DNA of 64,000 bases from NCBI GenBank assembly GCA_947359465.1, contig OX375882.1, positions 48,489,509 to 48,553,508 on the forward strand, in the 5' to 3' direction. Of this stretch, positions 22,398 to 34,569 are shown in pieces; the first letter of the stretch is position 1; every line of letters starts with the position of its first letter. A program made the position numbers and the translations under genes. Source of the stretch: Metellina segmentata (lineage: Eukaryota > Arthropoda > Arachnida > Araneae > Tetragnathidae). Under the pieces are notes generated by a model that was not told where the DNA came from, did no database searches, and worked only from the letters and a program-made list of their open reading frames with translations.

Positions 22398-22645
22398 GGC
22401 ATGGATATTTGTAAGCGTATGGTGTAGAGGCGGCTGGTGCATCTTAAATCTGTCGTGATCGAAAGTCCTCACGTTGAGTTGGTGTGGAAGTTTGGAGAGT
22501 GGGGTACCAGCTCAGTCGTGCACTGTCATCTGACCGTGGTTCAAAATTACGAGGTGTTTTCTTCGGATCTTTCCCTTAAGGGATTGATCCCGGACCGTCG
22601 TCAATAGCCCGTTATGTTGCTCTAGTATGACATTAATTAAAAATT
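22398..22645 (+). mobile_element. SINE S1-A, 5'-truncated
   Basis: Begins after the B box at GGCATGGATATTTGTAAGCG and runs through the body to TGACATTAATTAAAAATTA. A few base changes suggest moderate age. Confidence 0.82.
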
Positions 22646-22690
22646 AACAATTCCAAAAGTACTTTTGAACTTCTTAATCTGGTTTAACTG

Positions 22691-23040
22691 CATCGACCTT
22701 CTCATGAAATAGACGGAGAATGTGGAAGGTAAGGTAAGGTAATTTTAATTAACGTCATACTTCAGCAATGGGCTTTTGACGACGAGAATATGGACGGTGC
22801 CGTTGTCGTAAGATCTGAAAAGTGTCGTTAGCTGTGGAATCGATTAGGGCCGATTGTCTATCGAAGCAAAAACGATTGTGTTTCATCCCGTCTGTCAATT
22901 AGTCCTGCATTAGGGTTCGTTCTTTCTTCTCAATACCACATGACCTTCATTCGGAAATCTTTAAAACCCCAGCGATCGGATGCTATAACATGAAGCGGCG
23001 CGTACATGCTCCGTCTATTTCATTAGAAGGTCGATTGGCT
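22691..23040. mobile_element. MITE family M3, copy 1, with a SINE-tail insertion
   Basis: The left end CATCGACCTTCTCATGAAAT and AGACGGAG pair with the right end CTCCGTCTATTTCATTAGAA and GGTCGATTG, about 28 bp of inverted repeat. An S1 tail fragment (22733-22790, GGTAATTTTAATTAACGTCA) sits just inside the left end. The interior near 22920-23000 matches the second copy at 41702-42306 in the opposite orientation. TTAA lies just outside both ends but is too common here to be proof of a target site. Confidence 0.6.
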
Positions 23041-24174
23041 ATTAAATATAACGTCAAGACGTACAAAAATATTTGTGGAAAAATTACACTTTGATGTAAA
23101 AATTGGCATTGAAATTTGATGGCCATTTTTGGCCCCTGAAACATTGTGCTTTCCCTCGCCTCCGAAACAAAATTCTTACTTCACTACTGAAGGACGGTTT
23201 TGCAAATTACTCTTGATGAATCGAATGACAGAAAAGTTGCATGTCCTATTTTTGAGGCGTTTCGAAAGCTGTTCCCCATTTTTTAGAAAAGTTTGAAATT
23301 TTACTTTCGAAGTCATAAAATATCTACTTGGATATCTTTTTTGACAACTGAGGTTTGATCAATAAACAATTTTGAAAATTAATTTAAACTAATTAAACCA
23401 TTTTTACAACAGTTTGTGCCTGTTAAAATGATCTTTTGGTTACGTTTTCTTTTTTTTTTCTTATATCTAGTCTGTAGATGTTCTTTCGTCTATCAGGATT
23501 TGTAAATCTTTCCTGATCTTTTCTCTCAAATGGTAATTAAAACTTGAATGTGGTTATACCGTTATGCAATTCTAATTTCGTTAAACTTTTCAATGTGTGT
23601 GGGAATACAAATGTGTAATAATAACACTAGAATTTAACTGTCTCTTTTTTTCATATCTATATGATATTATGGTTTGTTTTCGATATTGCATGTTGGGAGT
23701 TTTGAAAAACTAATGTTAATAGTTTGCAACACATACATGATAAAAAAAAATTTGCTTCAAAATTTTTTATTTCAATGCACGAAATTATTTAAAGAGTATT
23801 TTATTTGTTTCGACAATTTAATATAGACTACAATTACTCATAACAACTTAAGATCTACAATTATAATGTTCATAAAATGTTTTTAAACTTTTGTTGTTCG
23901 CCTGTATCCTACCTCTCGACCATCAAACGAGGCATAGTGTTCGAAGTGAAAAAACATGGCTTAAAAACACTATAAACTGTATTTCCAATTCAAACGTTAG
24001 AAATTTTAAAACCTAATTTCTTCATTTTTTTAGTTACAATTTAATTTTTAGTATTCAAAAATAAAAATAATTCAAAGTTCTTGAAATCTCATCCTCTATT
24101 TGTCAAAATCATATTCAGAAACACGAAATCAGTTCTAACAAATAAATAATTAACTGTGTTGAAATTCTCGCAAG
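23041..24174. other. No supportable feature
   Basis: AT-rich, no repeat recognised. Upstream of the candidate exon it could be intron. Confidence 0.35.
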
Positions 24175-24215
24175 ATGCTAAAACTAAGCCTTTTATTTCT
24201 TCTCGTCCCCAACAG

Positions 24216-24383
24216 ATGGCGTTACCTCTTTCAATCTTCTGGCTTTCACGTCATAATGGTTCAAGTATCTTCTGGATGTTCGGACCTCATTTCAACAAAC
24301 CTCACTCTCCAATCCGGAATTCACGTCCAGCAACGTCTGATCTCCGTTGATTTGAGCGGCCCTCGAAACGTTCCAATCCACAG
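24216..24383 (+). CDS. Candidate internal exon of an unidentified gene
   Basis: A pyrimidine-rich tract ends in CGTCCCCAACAG (acceptor), and 168 bp later CCACAG is followed by GTAAGT (a consensus donor). The length is divisible by three. One frame is open right across, beginning WRYLFQSSGFHVIMVQ and ending PRNVPIHR. Both splice sites fall in phase 2, so the exon could be skipped or kept without shifting the frame. The same frame is open upstream from an ATG at 24175, through the pyrimidine tract, which would read as a short hydrophobic leader; I prefer the splice reading. The peptide is not recognised. No partner exon is certain. Confidence 0.35.
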
Positions 24384-24389
24384 GTAAGT

Positions 24390-27300
24390 CGCAACAATTT
24401 CTAATCGATCGGAAGTTTCGCATGACTGGATTTTCCTGACTGTAACTTCGTCCGAGTGCAAGTCACATGTTGAACGGAAGGAAAGGCAGCCCATTCGGAA
24501 AGTTGCTTGTGGCCGCACTGTCTCGAAGTTTGGTTTCTCCCACTGTTTTCTTTTTTGTGTGTGTAGTTTGATTCGCGGAAGGGACGATTCTCGTGTAGCT
24601 ATTAGCGTGGGCGGCTTTTTACTGGTTCGCTCTTCGCAAGTGTAAAGAATTTTTCGATGACCAGTTCTTCGCTGTCTGGTACGAATGGAGTGGAACTGTT
24701 GAGATTCAGACATTTCCTTTTGGAGGGCCCCCAAATTTTTAAATGCTTTTTTTTTGTGAGTGCCAAATGTTTTTGCAAGATCTGGACCTTGTCGAATTCG
24801 ACACAAAAAGTTTACCCAAAAGTCTTGGTCATCAAACTGAGTTGATTTCAAAATAAGGCTTAAAAAGTAACGCATCTCATTTGATCGGGATGCAGAAGTG
24901 ATAATGTTTGACGAAATAAGTATAACAAATAGTCGAAACTTGTGTGACAAAGTTCACTTTTACATTTTTGTCACTTCAGCAGCGTTGATGCGATCTAAAA
25001 CATGCTTAAATGGGAGATGGTTATCTTAACGAAGAAAAAGTGATTCCTTTTTTTGTAGTTAAGGGTTAATTTAATGTGATTTTTTTCATTGGTATTCTCT
25101 TTAATACTTAATTTGTAATGACAAAAATTTGAAATTAACTCGCCTTGAAAAAGGAACCGCATGCATTTTTTACAAGAACTGGACCACCATAGCCCCATTC
25201 TCCGTCACAACCCCATTAATTGCGGGCGGGGAATTAAAAAAAAAATTAAAACACTTTTTTTTGTTGGGTGGGGGTCTGGTTTTTTTTTTTTTTTTTTTTT
25301 TTGTCTAGCTTTCTTACTCCGTTGGAATTCCCATTAAATTATTGGTTTTTAGTTTTCAGACATCAATGTTCGTTTTACTTGTGTGGTTAACGGTACTCCC
25401 ATTTGCGATCATTAAACTAGCTCCAGCTTATATTTTCTAATTGTTTTTGACAAAATATGTTTCGGAGAGCTTTCGAGTCACATGGTCCTTACCCTGAATG
25501 CATCCCTGTTCAGCTTGATGAATTATAACTGTTGGTAAATTCATTTTTGAACTCTGGGCGTTTCCGTACTTTTTTAGTAACTTCTTTTTTTTTTTTTTTG
25601 CATTCAAATATGAAAATGAATGAGCTTGTGTTTATTTTAAGAAATTTTAACAAATAAAAATTTACAGGTATCATACTTGTCAAGAACTGTAAGCAGAATT
25701 TTGCAATGTGTAGTTTTCTCTATTCGCTTAGAAGTTTAGTGCAACTAAGATTTTGTACTGTTGATTAAATTTCCATGTCGCAGCTGGAACCATTTTAACC
25801 TATTTTTAGTGCATTGAATGACAATCGCAAGGTCCTTGTGCCTTAATATCACACATTTATAACATCAAGTACGTTTGATGTGAAAGGAAAGCTTTCGAAT
25901 GCATTAAATTTTTCTTGACAACGGAAATAAATAGTTAGTGTTAAAAAAATTATATTATCAAACTTGGTCTTTAAAGGGGATTGATTCCCTTGTTTACATC
26001 ATTGGGGAATGATCCACACAGTGGCGTAACCAAGGGGATACGGAGTTCACCCCTATCTCTTGACCTAATTTTTAAACAAAAATGGCAGATATGTTCATCG
26101 ATAGAATGAATATAACTTAACAATTTTGGGGGAAACGTGTTTTTAAAATGATCAAATGCACACAAAATTTCGTTTATTTGTTTGTTATAAAATTTTTCGT
26201 AGAAATGGTGATGATGTTGTATTGACGAACTCATTCAACTTCCAATATCGAGATATTTCGATAGGCATCGATACCTTTTCATTAGAATGTAGATGTGGAT
26301 TCGTCATATTTTCAGTGGAAAGGTATGTGGAGAGTTTGCCAACAATTCCACCCAAAGAAAATTTCTAGTTCCAAATCAACCAAAAGATAAATGACTTTCA
26401 CTTTTTATGTCTGTCGCTGCAATTTGTTGGCGATCCCCAGTTCTGAACCCGTAGCTGTGTTTATTTAGTATAAATCTTTCGTATTTTAATTTGCCCGTTT
26501 TTCACCAGATAGCTAATGCATTCATGTCAGTGTGACAACTTCTGTGAAATGTAGTTGAGTTCTGTTTTTCTTCCGTGCCCTTGGCCAATTGATCTTCAAA
26601 TTAATATTGAACAGATTACACACTTTACGATCTTAATATTGTTCTTTCATTTGTTGACGTAATGTACTATTTAGCAATCTTAAACTGATATCATGTAAAA
26701 AGCGGAATTGCTTTTGTTGCACTGATGTATCCCCCTTCGTTTTTTTTACACTTTATTTTTATGAGCAATTAAAAACGTATTTCGCTCTCTTTACAAACTT
26801 ATTTTTGTGATGTGTACATTTCGTTATCTCATCATTCTGCACCTCATCATTACTCCGTCCATTTTTCAATGATTCGTAATTTATATATCGCAGATGTCGA
26901 TTCCTGGAATATAGCTGTGTCAAGCATTCGTTATGAATGTAGAACATCTGGGATTGAACCTATCAAGTATCGAAAATTCTCATTATTTCAAGAATGCTGC
27001 ATTAATCAGATTCTAATTATTTTGGCAAAATTTATTCTGTTCTTTTCAAAGTTCACTAGTCTGCGATCTTGACAGGTGCTTCATTCCAACCGAATATACT
27101 TATCTGAATTGACGGAATTAGTTTTTTTTTTTCTTTCTTTTTTTTTTTTTCTTATTGAGTTGTAATATAGGCAAAATGTTGTGTTATCCAATCTCGCTTG
27201 TATCCTGTGTTTTATTCTGTGAATATATTCATAATTTCATTAAGTCATTTCGATAATTATTATTGCATGATAGTTTTAGACCTACTTTAACAAAGAAATG

Positions 27301-28230
27301 TGAAGTTAAACAAGTTCAGGGGATTTTCCCAATTTTTTTTATTGTCATTTTTGAAACCAACATATCGTCGGTTTTTAAATTAAATATGTTGAACTTATGG
27401 CTTTTATAGAAAAAACGGAATGCGCTACATTATCAGCTTCGAGAATTAAGTCTCACGATTGTGTAAAATTATTACTATTAACTGTCTTTAAAGTTCATTT
27501 TTTTAAGTGCCCCCCACACACAATATATATACTTTTTTATCCTTTATTTTCATTACGAACACAAGATATAAAAAACTCAATATTTCTTAAGAATTTACGT
27601 GTAATTTTTTCTTGTTTATTCCAAAAATACTTCATAAAACGAAAATATATTTTTTTTAAATACAGGAAAATATACTTTGAAAAAATATGCATATATTGTT
27701 TTTGAAACTGATGGTAGTTGAATAGTGCCCTAGTACTTTTTGGACTCATCGTATGAACTATTAGACACACTCATAAAATCTGCGCTAAACCTTCTTATAT
27801 ACTAGTATATTGATAGTGAAGTGCAGTTACTCTCGTTTCATATTTATTTCAACCAATTGATGGTTAATATCGCACCCGTATTCGGATGACTGGAGATTTA
27901 ATACCTCTAAATTAAATAAAACTATCAAAACTCTAACAACATTTCGTTTACTTTCACTGATGTTAATTCTCATCCCCAATAAAATGCATGGCAATAAGCA
28001 TACCCCAGTCATGTTATCACGTTTTAATTCAGAACTTCAACGTCAACTCATTCCATAATTGAAATGCGATTCGGCATTTTTGATGTTTAACTTATTTTCA
28101 TTTCTATGCTGATTTCTATCTTTCTCATCTCTCATTGCTCACTTCTGCGCACACTTCCGTGCAGTTCTAACAATTTTATACAATTCCTTGCTCATATTAA
28201 GCACATTTTAACTGCACTGCAAAATTGACG
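24390..28230. other. No gene identified
   Basis: Long AT-rich stretch with a 23-T run (25280-25302) and poly-T/poly-A tracts near 25588 and 27122. A 209-codon frame on the minus strand (24321-24950) is the longest here. It overlaps the candidate exon antisense, is rich in Arg/Lys/Ser/Thr and has no motif, so I treat it as chance. Possible intron. Confidence 0.3.
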
Positions 28231-28232
28231 AA

Positions 28233-28802
28233 TTAGACCCTGTTCTAACTCGCGTTTTCGAGGTCAGCTTTCCGTCAGCCATTAAATTATGTTTTTTATT
28301 CCTCCAATTCAAGTTTCTATCTTTGCGAACGTTGAAGAAAGAGTAAAAATTTCAACGGATTTGAAATCTGAGGAAAATTTTATACCAGATCGATTTCTTA
28401 AATGTTATTTTCTAGAAATAAATATTTATTTATTTACTAACAATAATCAAATAACTAAACAATAAATCTGTTTTTGGTATCAATCAATACCTTAAATGTG
28501 ATTTTCTTCAAAAAATAATTAATTCTTTTAGTTTAAATATTTAATTAAATATTAATTATTTAATTGTTTAAATATTTAATAAATATTTAAACGGTAAATA
28601 ATTAAATAATATTTATGTTTTTGGTATCGATCTGACGTTGAATTTTACGCTGAGCTGACATCTTGAGGAATTTTTAGTCAATCTTCAACGATCGCAAAGA
28701 CAGAAACCTGAATTAGAGTAACAAAAAAACATAATTTAATGCTTACGGAAAGCTGATCTCGAAAACGTGCGTTAGAAAATGTCTCATGTGAACAGGGCCT
28801 AA
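28233..28802. mobile_element. MITE family M2, copy 1, ~570 bp
   Basis: The left end TTAGACCCTGTTCTAACTCG and the right end, reverse-complemented, TTAGGCCCTGTTCACATGAG begin inverted arms that continue for about 150 bp (GAGGTCAGCTTTCCGT, ATTCAAGTTTCTATCTTTGC, GAACGTTGAAG, AAAATTTCAACGGATTTGAA). The centre (28530-28610) is a very AT-rich palindrome of TTTAAATATTTAAT blocks. Ends resemble PIF/Harbinger or hAT non-autonomous elements; the target duplication is unclear. Related to 56918-57303. Confidence 0.75.
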
Positions 28803-28864
28803 TATCGTAGTGGTTTATTTAAAAATGTTTACATCCGTTTGTTGCCATTCTCCAACAAATCATC

Positions 28865-28992
28865 TCGTTTAAAAAAATCTTATGTATAGGAGGCAGAGAA
28901 ATCGGCGTTGTTTGTTTGTTGCCATTCTCCAACAAACAAACAACGCCGATTTCTCTGCCTCATGCCTAAGATTATTTTTTTTAACGAGATGA
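28865..28992. repeat. Long hairpin, ~58-bp arms, ~16-base loop
   Basis: The arm from CATCTCGTTTAAAAAAATCTT through AGGCAGAGAAATCGGCGTTG pairs with its inverse ending AACGAGATGATG. The inner 27 bp (AGGCAGAGAAATCGGCGTTG plus TTTGTTT) are perfect, and the loop is GTTGCCATTCTCCAAC. The same TTGCCATTCTCCAACAAA text also occurs just left of the hairpin. A further M2-like end (TTAGGCCCGTGTGAAAACAT) lies at about 29032. Confidence 0.85.
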
Positions 28993-29049
28993 TGTGATGT
29001 ATCGATAGATATCTACGAATGTGTGAAATGGTTAGGCCCGTGTGAAAAC

Positions 29050-30250
29050 ATCTCACTTCGTTGTGAATGATTGAACATTTTTAGTCGAGAGATGAAATTG
29101 CGTATTACCATCAAGCATGGAGACTCGCTTTTTTACTCAGAATGGCATTGGTCCCTGGAGAACCTGAAGAAGTGCAATTCTTCCCTTCCTTGTTCGCTCT
29201 CGAAACCCGATATAGACCGACTCTTGCGTGACCTTGGAACGATTGCATCTCCTCCCCCGACTAATGTGGCCCTTTTGCGCCATTTTCTTTTTTATCCCCC
29301 CCCCTTCTTTCGTAATGAAATCCGTTCTTGTGTTGGGGAAAGGGATGCATCCCCACCCACCCAGACAAAGCCATTCTGGGAGAGAACGACTGTTGATCTT
29401 TCATTGGGGTGGTGGTTTTTGCGCCTTTGGTTCGGGAAGAATTCTAAGTTTTTACCACTGTAATTACCTGGATTTTTTTCCACTTTGGGTTGGTTCTCAA
29501 TGCGGTTTGGCAGAGGTGTGATTTTGATTCGATGGGGCGCACGGCGAATCCAATTATGTTATTTGGGGTGATAAAATGTGTGAAAATTATCTTGCACCGC
29601 TTACTTCTTTTGGTGCGGAACATGGGAAGATTTTCAGAGCATTTTGTCGGGTGACCCATGGCATCGAAGTATTTGCCCGAACTGGGTGCAATTTCAAAAT
29701 TGTTTTGTTTACGCGGATGTTTATGAACATTGTGCAATGACTGGAACCTGTCTGATTTTGCTTTTTTCTTCTGTAGGGGTACTTTTGGGGGGTCGTTGTT
29801 GTGGATTTTCTTTTGTTCTGAGAGGTGCGGCAAAGGAGTTGGACGGTTTTTAAATGGAAATAACACAGTGGTTATGTGCATCACGACGAATGTATTAATG
29901 CCGAAAAATCTGGCTATGTGTGTCATTTGGCTATTTGTACATACAATAAGGCTGTTTTGAAAATGACGTCCCTCAAATGCTTTCTGCCCTTCTATATGCA
30001 CTCTTCAAGTCTTTCCTTGAAGTTACTTGTCGCTCTTTCCAACCATTTCGCCACGAATGTTGACGATATCCTGGGAAATGGCAATCTTCAGGTCATCGAT
30101 TGTTCAGGGTTTGTATACGTACACTGTTGACTTCAGGTGCGCACTTTTCTAAGAAAAGACATTTCGCTGATTGTGACTGCCCAAGTACGAATTCACTGAT
30201 TTTATAATTTTCACATATGTTTAGTATAGGCACATAGGAGTAAGGTTTAG
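29050..30250. other. Unique DNA with overlapping open frames, no gene assigned
   Basis: Open frames of 130 codons (29071-29463, plus) and 185 codons (29444-30001, minus) are longer than most here, because the local GC content is higher. Neither shows a domain, signal peptide or splice-bounded structure that I recognise. Several other frames on the opposite strand overlap both. Confidence 0.25.
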
Positions 30251-30254
30251 TAAG

Positions 30255-30293
30255 GCACAAGGAGGCACATAGTTTCAATATGCCTCCTTGTGC
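30255..30293 (+). repeat. Perfect 13-bp hairpin at a SINE head
   Basis: GCACAAGGAGGCA (30255-30267) pairs perfectly with TGCCTCCTTGTGC (30281-30293) across a 13-base loop. It ends about seven bases before the tRNA-like head of the next feature. Confidence 0.8.
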
Positions 30294-30299
30294 TGAAAA

Positions 30300-30440
30300 A
30301 GTGGTCAAAGCGCTTGGCTGACTCCAAGTAGGTCCAGTGTTCGAATCCCGGTTTCTAAGCACATGGATGGTAGTGATTATCCTTGTTAGTAGAGGCGGCT
30401 CACCCACTGAGGGTTCCTTCAGAAGTAGCAGTCATTTCGC
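30300..30440 (+). mobile_element. SINE family S2, diverged, different tRNA head
   Basis: The tRNA-like head GTGGTCAAAGCGCTTGGCTG … GTGTTCGAATCCCGG (B box with one change) is followed by CACATGGATGGTAGTGATTA, TCCTTGTTAGTAGAGGCGGC and CACCCACTGAGGGTTCCTTC. The body matches the S2 copy at 36205-36473 (CCACCCATTGGGTGCCCCTT) and part of 34620-34755. Confidence 0.6.
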
Positions 30441-30519
30441 CCCTTGTAGTTCCTGGGGTCAAGTGGTTGTATTTGGAAGAAAAAAAGATAATAACCAGTA
30501 TTTTGTTATTGTTAAGCTT

Positions 30520-32495
30520 TTTTTTTTTAATTACGTAAAAATTTCCTAGGGTTAGGTCATGAACAAAATACAAACTGAAATGTTAGAAGGTAAACATGAA
30601 AAGTGACAAGACAAAAGTGAAAACTCGATCACCAAAAGAAGACATTTTTTAATTCATAGGAGCCAAATATGAGTAATTTACTGTTACTAATTTCCACTAA
30701 TTTCGAATCCTATGAGTAAGCAATCTTGAACTGTATTGTTTTTATTGGTCGTAAGTGTTCTTCTAAAACAAGTCCTTCCAACAATAAAATTGTGTTTCTA
30801 AAATTTTATTTTTGTTTTATTAATTGATGTTTTAAGAATAATGTTCGGAAAGCATCCTCGTATCTTTATAATTCACACACCTTGCTACATACACTGCAGA
30901 AATAACTGGTGATTTATCGATAACTTCCCTACAAATCTCATTCGGGTTTTTTTTTTCTTGGGGTGTTAAGTAGAACTTTATTAATATAAAACTAACTTTT
31001 AAATCAAAATAATACCAATTAGAATGTGAATACAGAATTCCTTCATAGTTTTAGTCTTAAGTAAAAATCTTTCATTTCGTTGATTTTCGAAAAAAAAAAA
31101 AATTTCAGAAATGTAGCTCTTATTTAATTTTCCGTTGGGAGCAAACCGTAATGCGACAAATTAACAAAAACTTTTTCAAAATGAATTTTTATCAAAATAA
31201 AGAGTTGGTTTTGTTTTATCGCTGTGAATTTTTCGGATTCAATTAATATTTTGAACTACTTATCTGTCCTGTACGATGTATTTGTACTGTTTTAATATAA
31301 CTTGCAATTTGAGCAGTTTCATTTAAATGTTTTTGTTTGAGTGCAGTTATTTGATTTAATAAGTAATTTATTACTCTCTTACCGAAAGCATATTGCTTCT
31401 CTCCACTCCCTTGGTGATACTTTACTTCTTTTTATAATTTACAAATATGGTAGATTTTCCTTAAGAGTTGTAATAGACAAAGGCCTAAAAGTCAAGGATT
31501 ACCCAGAAAGATCGATTCATATATTTTTCAGAAGTCACAGAAACTTTTGTCGTATTTATTTTTATCTGAAGAAATCAATATCGTCTTAGAAACTCTGTCG
31601 GAACATATTCTTTTTTGTGTTGCGACAAATTAGGAGTTTCACAATCTCCGTAGAATGTGATTAAAGTTTGAAAATAAATAAGGGCGAGAAAGATCAGGTG
31701 GATCAGTGAATAATTTATTGTGTCTGAACAGAAACTACAATTACTCTGACATGTATTATCAAATATTATTTATTTGCTGTCCCTCTCTCAGTCTTACAAT
31801 TTTTGCAAATATTACCCCCTAGAACGAAATATGATTGAATTGACTGGTTTAAAATAATTGCAAACATATCCGTCGGTTCTTAGTTATAAATCATTTTGGA
31901 AGAATCATCGTGATATTCATTATCAACCAAAGCTGACCTCTCTTAAGAGGATTAGTGAATTCCCAAGAACAAGTAATTGTGGTGATTCAAATTTTACCCA
32001 TTTGAAAGGAGTTGGCGAACAGGTGTGTTGGTCGTTCGGTAAATTCTAGAACTACAAAACAGACTACTGCAATTAATGTATTGGCTGTCATTTGATTTGA
32101 TCATCGCCGCTTTAACTTAATGTTCTTTAAAGTTTTCCGTCTGTTTTAATTTTAAAATCATTTTTCACAATACTTGTCGCACTCTTTAAAAGATTTTTTT
32201 TTGTCTGAACTTCATTATTATTTTTTGTGTTAATTTTACATTTTTCCTTTTGTAAATAATTTGTCTGTATTCTGCTCATCGAGAAACGAAGTAAAATAAA
32301 GCATCGAAGAAATTGTCGAAATAAATAACAAAAAATAACAAAGTGCAAAAAATTCAAATAAATAATTTGTAGTATAAATAAAAAAAAACTGCTGCTAACT
32401 CAAGCAGAAGCTGTTTTTTTCTTCATCTCGAAACTGTTTTGATTCCCCCTAGGATCCTAAACCATTAGGTTGGTTTGGTTTCTATGTTTATATTT
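30520..32495. other. No supportable feature
   Basis: AT-rich, with short frames only and several A/T homopolymers. No known repeat seen. Confidence 0.35.
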
Positions 32496-32499
32496 GGTT

Positions 32500-32652
32500 A
32501 AGATGTGGGGGCCCCAAACACGAAATAAAATAAGCTAAGTAATGGCCATACACATCGAAGGAAAGTTTTACAAACACAGAAGAGAGAATTACATCCGGAA
32601 TAAATTACAGGAATCGAACCTGTGCCACCATCAACTCCTAAATCACTGTGAC
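32500..32652 (-). mobile_element. SINE family S3
   Basis: In minus orientation, GTCACAGTGATTTAGGAGTTG leads to GGTTCGATTCCTGTAATTTA (a near-perfect B box GGTTCGATTCC) and GGATGTAATTCTCTCTTCTG, TTGTAAAACTTTCCTTCGAT. The body matches 8490-8632; the A-box part is degraded. Confidence 0.65.
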
Positions 32653-32659
32653 AAATATG

Positions 32660-33128
32660 TAGATTGGCAAAAACAAACCAAGCATTAAAAATGTTTTGCA
32701 AAATTTAAAAACACAGAAATTGACACGGTGAGTAAAATATAATGAAACAATTAAACTCTCCAATAATGAATATTGTTGGAGCCTCTCGTCGCAACTTCGA
32801 ACGAGAATGCGCCAATTGTGGCTCAATGTGGGAGTTGTGCGATTTTTTTTTGTATTTTGTTCTATTTTCAGAAGGAAAAAAAAAACAAATTTTTTTTCTC
32901 GAGGGTGAAGGTGTTCTGGTCCACCTCTTCCCTTACCCGAGCTCTTGTGCCCATACAATTATATTTGATGGCATTGTCCATCTTTTGTCAGCAGAACTAT
33001 GGTACTCAAATCCTTCAAGTTGTGTATATGTATACATCAAGAGAGAGTAATACTAAATAAAACTACAGTCCACTTTTATCGAACTATTCCATATCTTTGA
33101 TTCGCTAAGACAAATATACATTTACGAA
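32660..33128. other. No supportable gene
   Basis: Two overlapping frames (95 and 102 codons, 32742-33060) are rich in Phe and Lys around T/A runs. No motif. Confidence 0.3.
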
Positions 33129-33130
33129 AT

Positions 33131-33245
33131 CGTCATCTGACCGTGGTTCAAAATTTCGTGGTGTTGTCCTCCCTTAGGGGATTGATCCTGGACCGTCGTC
33201 AATAGCCCGTTGTGTTTCTCTAGTATTATGTTAATTAAAATTACC
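33131..33245 (+). mobile_element. SINE S1-A 3' fragment
   Basis: From GTCATCTGACCGTGGTTCAA to the tail ATTAAAATTACCTTA. The flanks ACGAAATCG and GCGAAAATCG may be a target duplication. Body start and head absent. Confidence 0.78.
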
Positions 33246-33249
33246 TTAT

Positions 33250-34095
33250 ATGCGAAAATCGAATGACTTTCGATATCACTGTAGCCCGTTTGCTCGTCTT
33301 TAACTGAACCGACAAATTTGATTTATTTTGAATTCTTTACATACGGTTTTCCATTCCTGTTTTTCTTGAGATACGTTCGCACCTGTTATATTTTGCGCGA
33401 TTGTTTCCAAGAGTTCAATGTTCCAACATCAAAATGGTAACGCCAGTCATAGAATTCAAAACTAGCTCTGCTGAAACGCATTCGATTCCAAATCTCTTTT
33501 CGTTAAAAATTATCACACTTGACCTGTTGAAAAGCCTTTAATTTTTTTTTTCCTCCCATCGTCGGCGGCCTCCAAAACAAAACCCTCCGTATGACGCAGC
33601 TGCATTCGACCCTCTCGACCTTCTAATGTTGCCATTCTTCCAATTGTATTCTAATGTAAAACGAGAGACGTCCTCACCTTCACCATCCCTCCCACCTGTC
33701 TACAGTTTCTCGCTCGTGTTTCTCTATAGAAGTAGTCGAGAGGTAGGGATGACGAATTCCTGTTTGGATACAAGAGAGCTGAAATGGAGCTCTCGAAACG
33801 ATGCTTTTCAGCTGCTGTTTCAGTCCTAGCCTTCAATCAATTCAGTTTGACAAACTACAGGGGGTTGTTACGTTACTATAGTTAAAATGTTTTTAACTAA
33901 AGCATGGCGTACGGTGAGAGCAGGTGATAGCTGAACATTGCAGGTGATCCACGATAAACCATCGACATTTCTTCAGTGGCTCCACATGGGAAGAGAAGAT
34001 CGCCAATGCCGTAATGCAGGGGGCGTTGGAAAATACGAGACGTCTTGTTTTTCGTACTGTTGATGTACAATCACCCCAACCCCCTACTAAACAGG
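33250..34095. other. No supportable feature
   Basis: Unique sequence, slightly GC-richer near 33550-33800. Short frames only. Confidence 0.3.
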
Positions 34096-34099
34096 AAAG

Positions 34100-34315
34100 G
34101 GGCCACCTTGGCTCAGTGGGTTTTCCACTACGCTAGGGCACAAACTTGTGAGTTTCAGGTGCAGGTTTCATTCCTGTTACTGACCTTTGATGGATTTCTC
34201 TCCAAAGATGAGTAAAGCTTTTCTTGTTTGTTTCTTGTGTTTGGAGCAGCTTGGCCAAATATGACCCTTGCACCATAAAACCCTACTGGATTCAACAACA
34301 TGGCTGGATGCATTC
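34100..34315 (+). mobile_element. SINE family S3, fullest copy
   Basis: The head GCCACCTTGGCTCAGTGGGT, TTTCCACTACGCTAG (A-box-like TGGCTCAGTGG) and GCAGGTTTCATTCCTG (degraded B box) is followed by the 3' part CTTGGCCAAATATGACCCTT, GCACCATAAAACCC and CAACAACATGG. It links the head seen at 8490 and 32500 with the 3' block seen at 7628 and 62130. Confidence 0.7.
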
Positions 34316-34569
34316 ATTGCACGTCTGCACCTGCTAGTGCGAATCAACTAAGAATAAGGCTCTAAAATATATTAATTTAGGTTTTCAATCGCTTCCTATT
34401 CAGGTCTAGTAACGATTTTGGTCACCACACTGAGTTATTTTTGAACGGTATCTCATCTTATATAGAGTTCTAACAAGTTTTGGGTTTAACAGATGTTTAG
34501 CAGATGAGAGAAAATGCTTGTTAAAGTACATACTTCAGTTTTTGCACCCTCTTTCTTCAATCTTACCAT

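Noticed and set aside
22691..23040. piggyBac assignment for MITE M3 from flanking TTAA
   Set aside because: TTAA is very frequent here and the ends do not start with the CCC-type bases typical of piggyBac. Superfamily left open.
24321..24950. 209-codon open frame on the minus strand, the second longest in the window
   Set aside because: No domain or motif, skewed to Arg/Lys/Ser/Thr, and antisense to a better splice-bounded plus-strand candidate. Treated as chance.
28233..28802. 3-bp TTA/TAA target duplication for M2 (PIF/Harbinger)
   Set aside because: The flanking triplets are inverse rather than direct copies and could be part of the inverted repeat, so the target duplication is not established.
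29444..30001. 185-codon minus-strand frame
   Set aside because: No recognisable motif; overlapped by several frames on the other strand, which points to local composition rather than coding.
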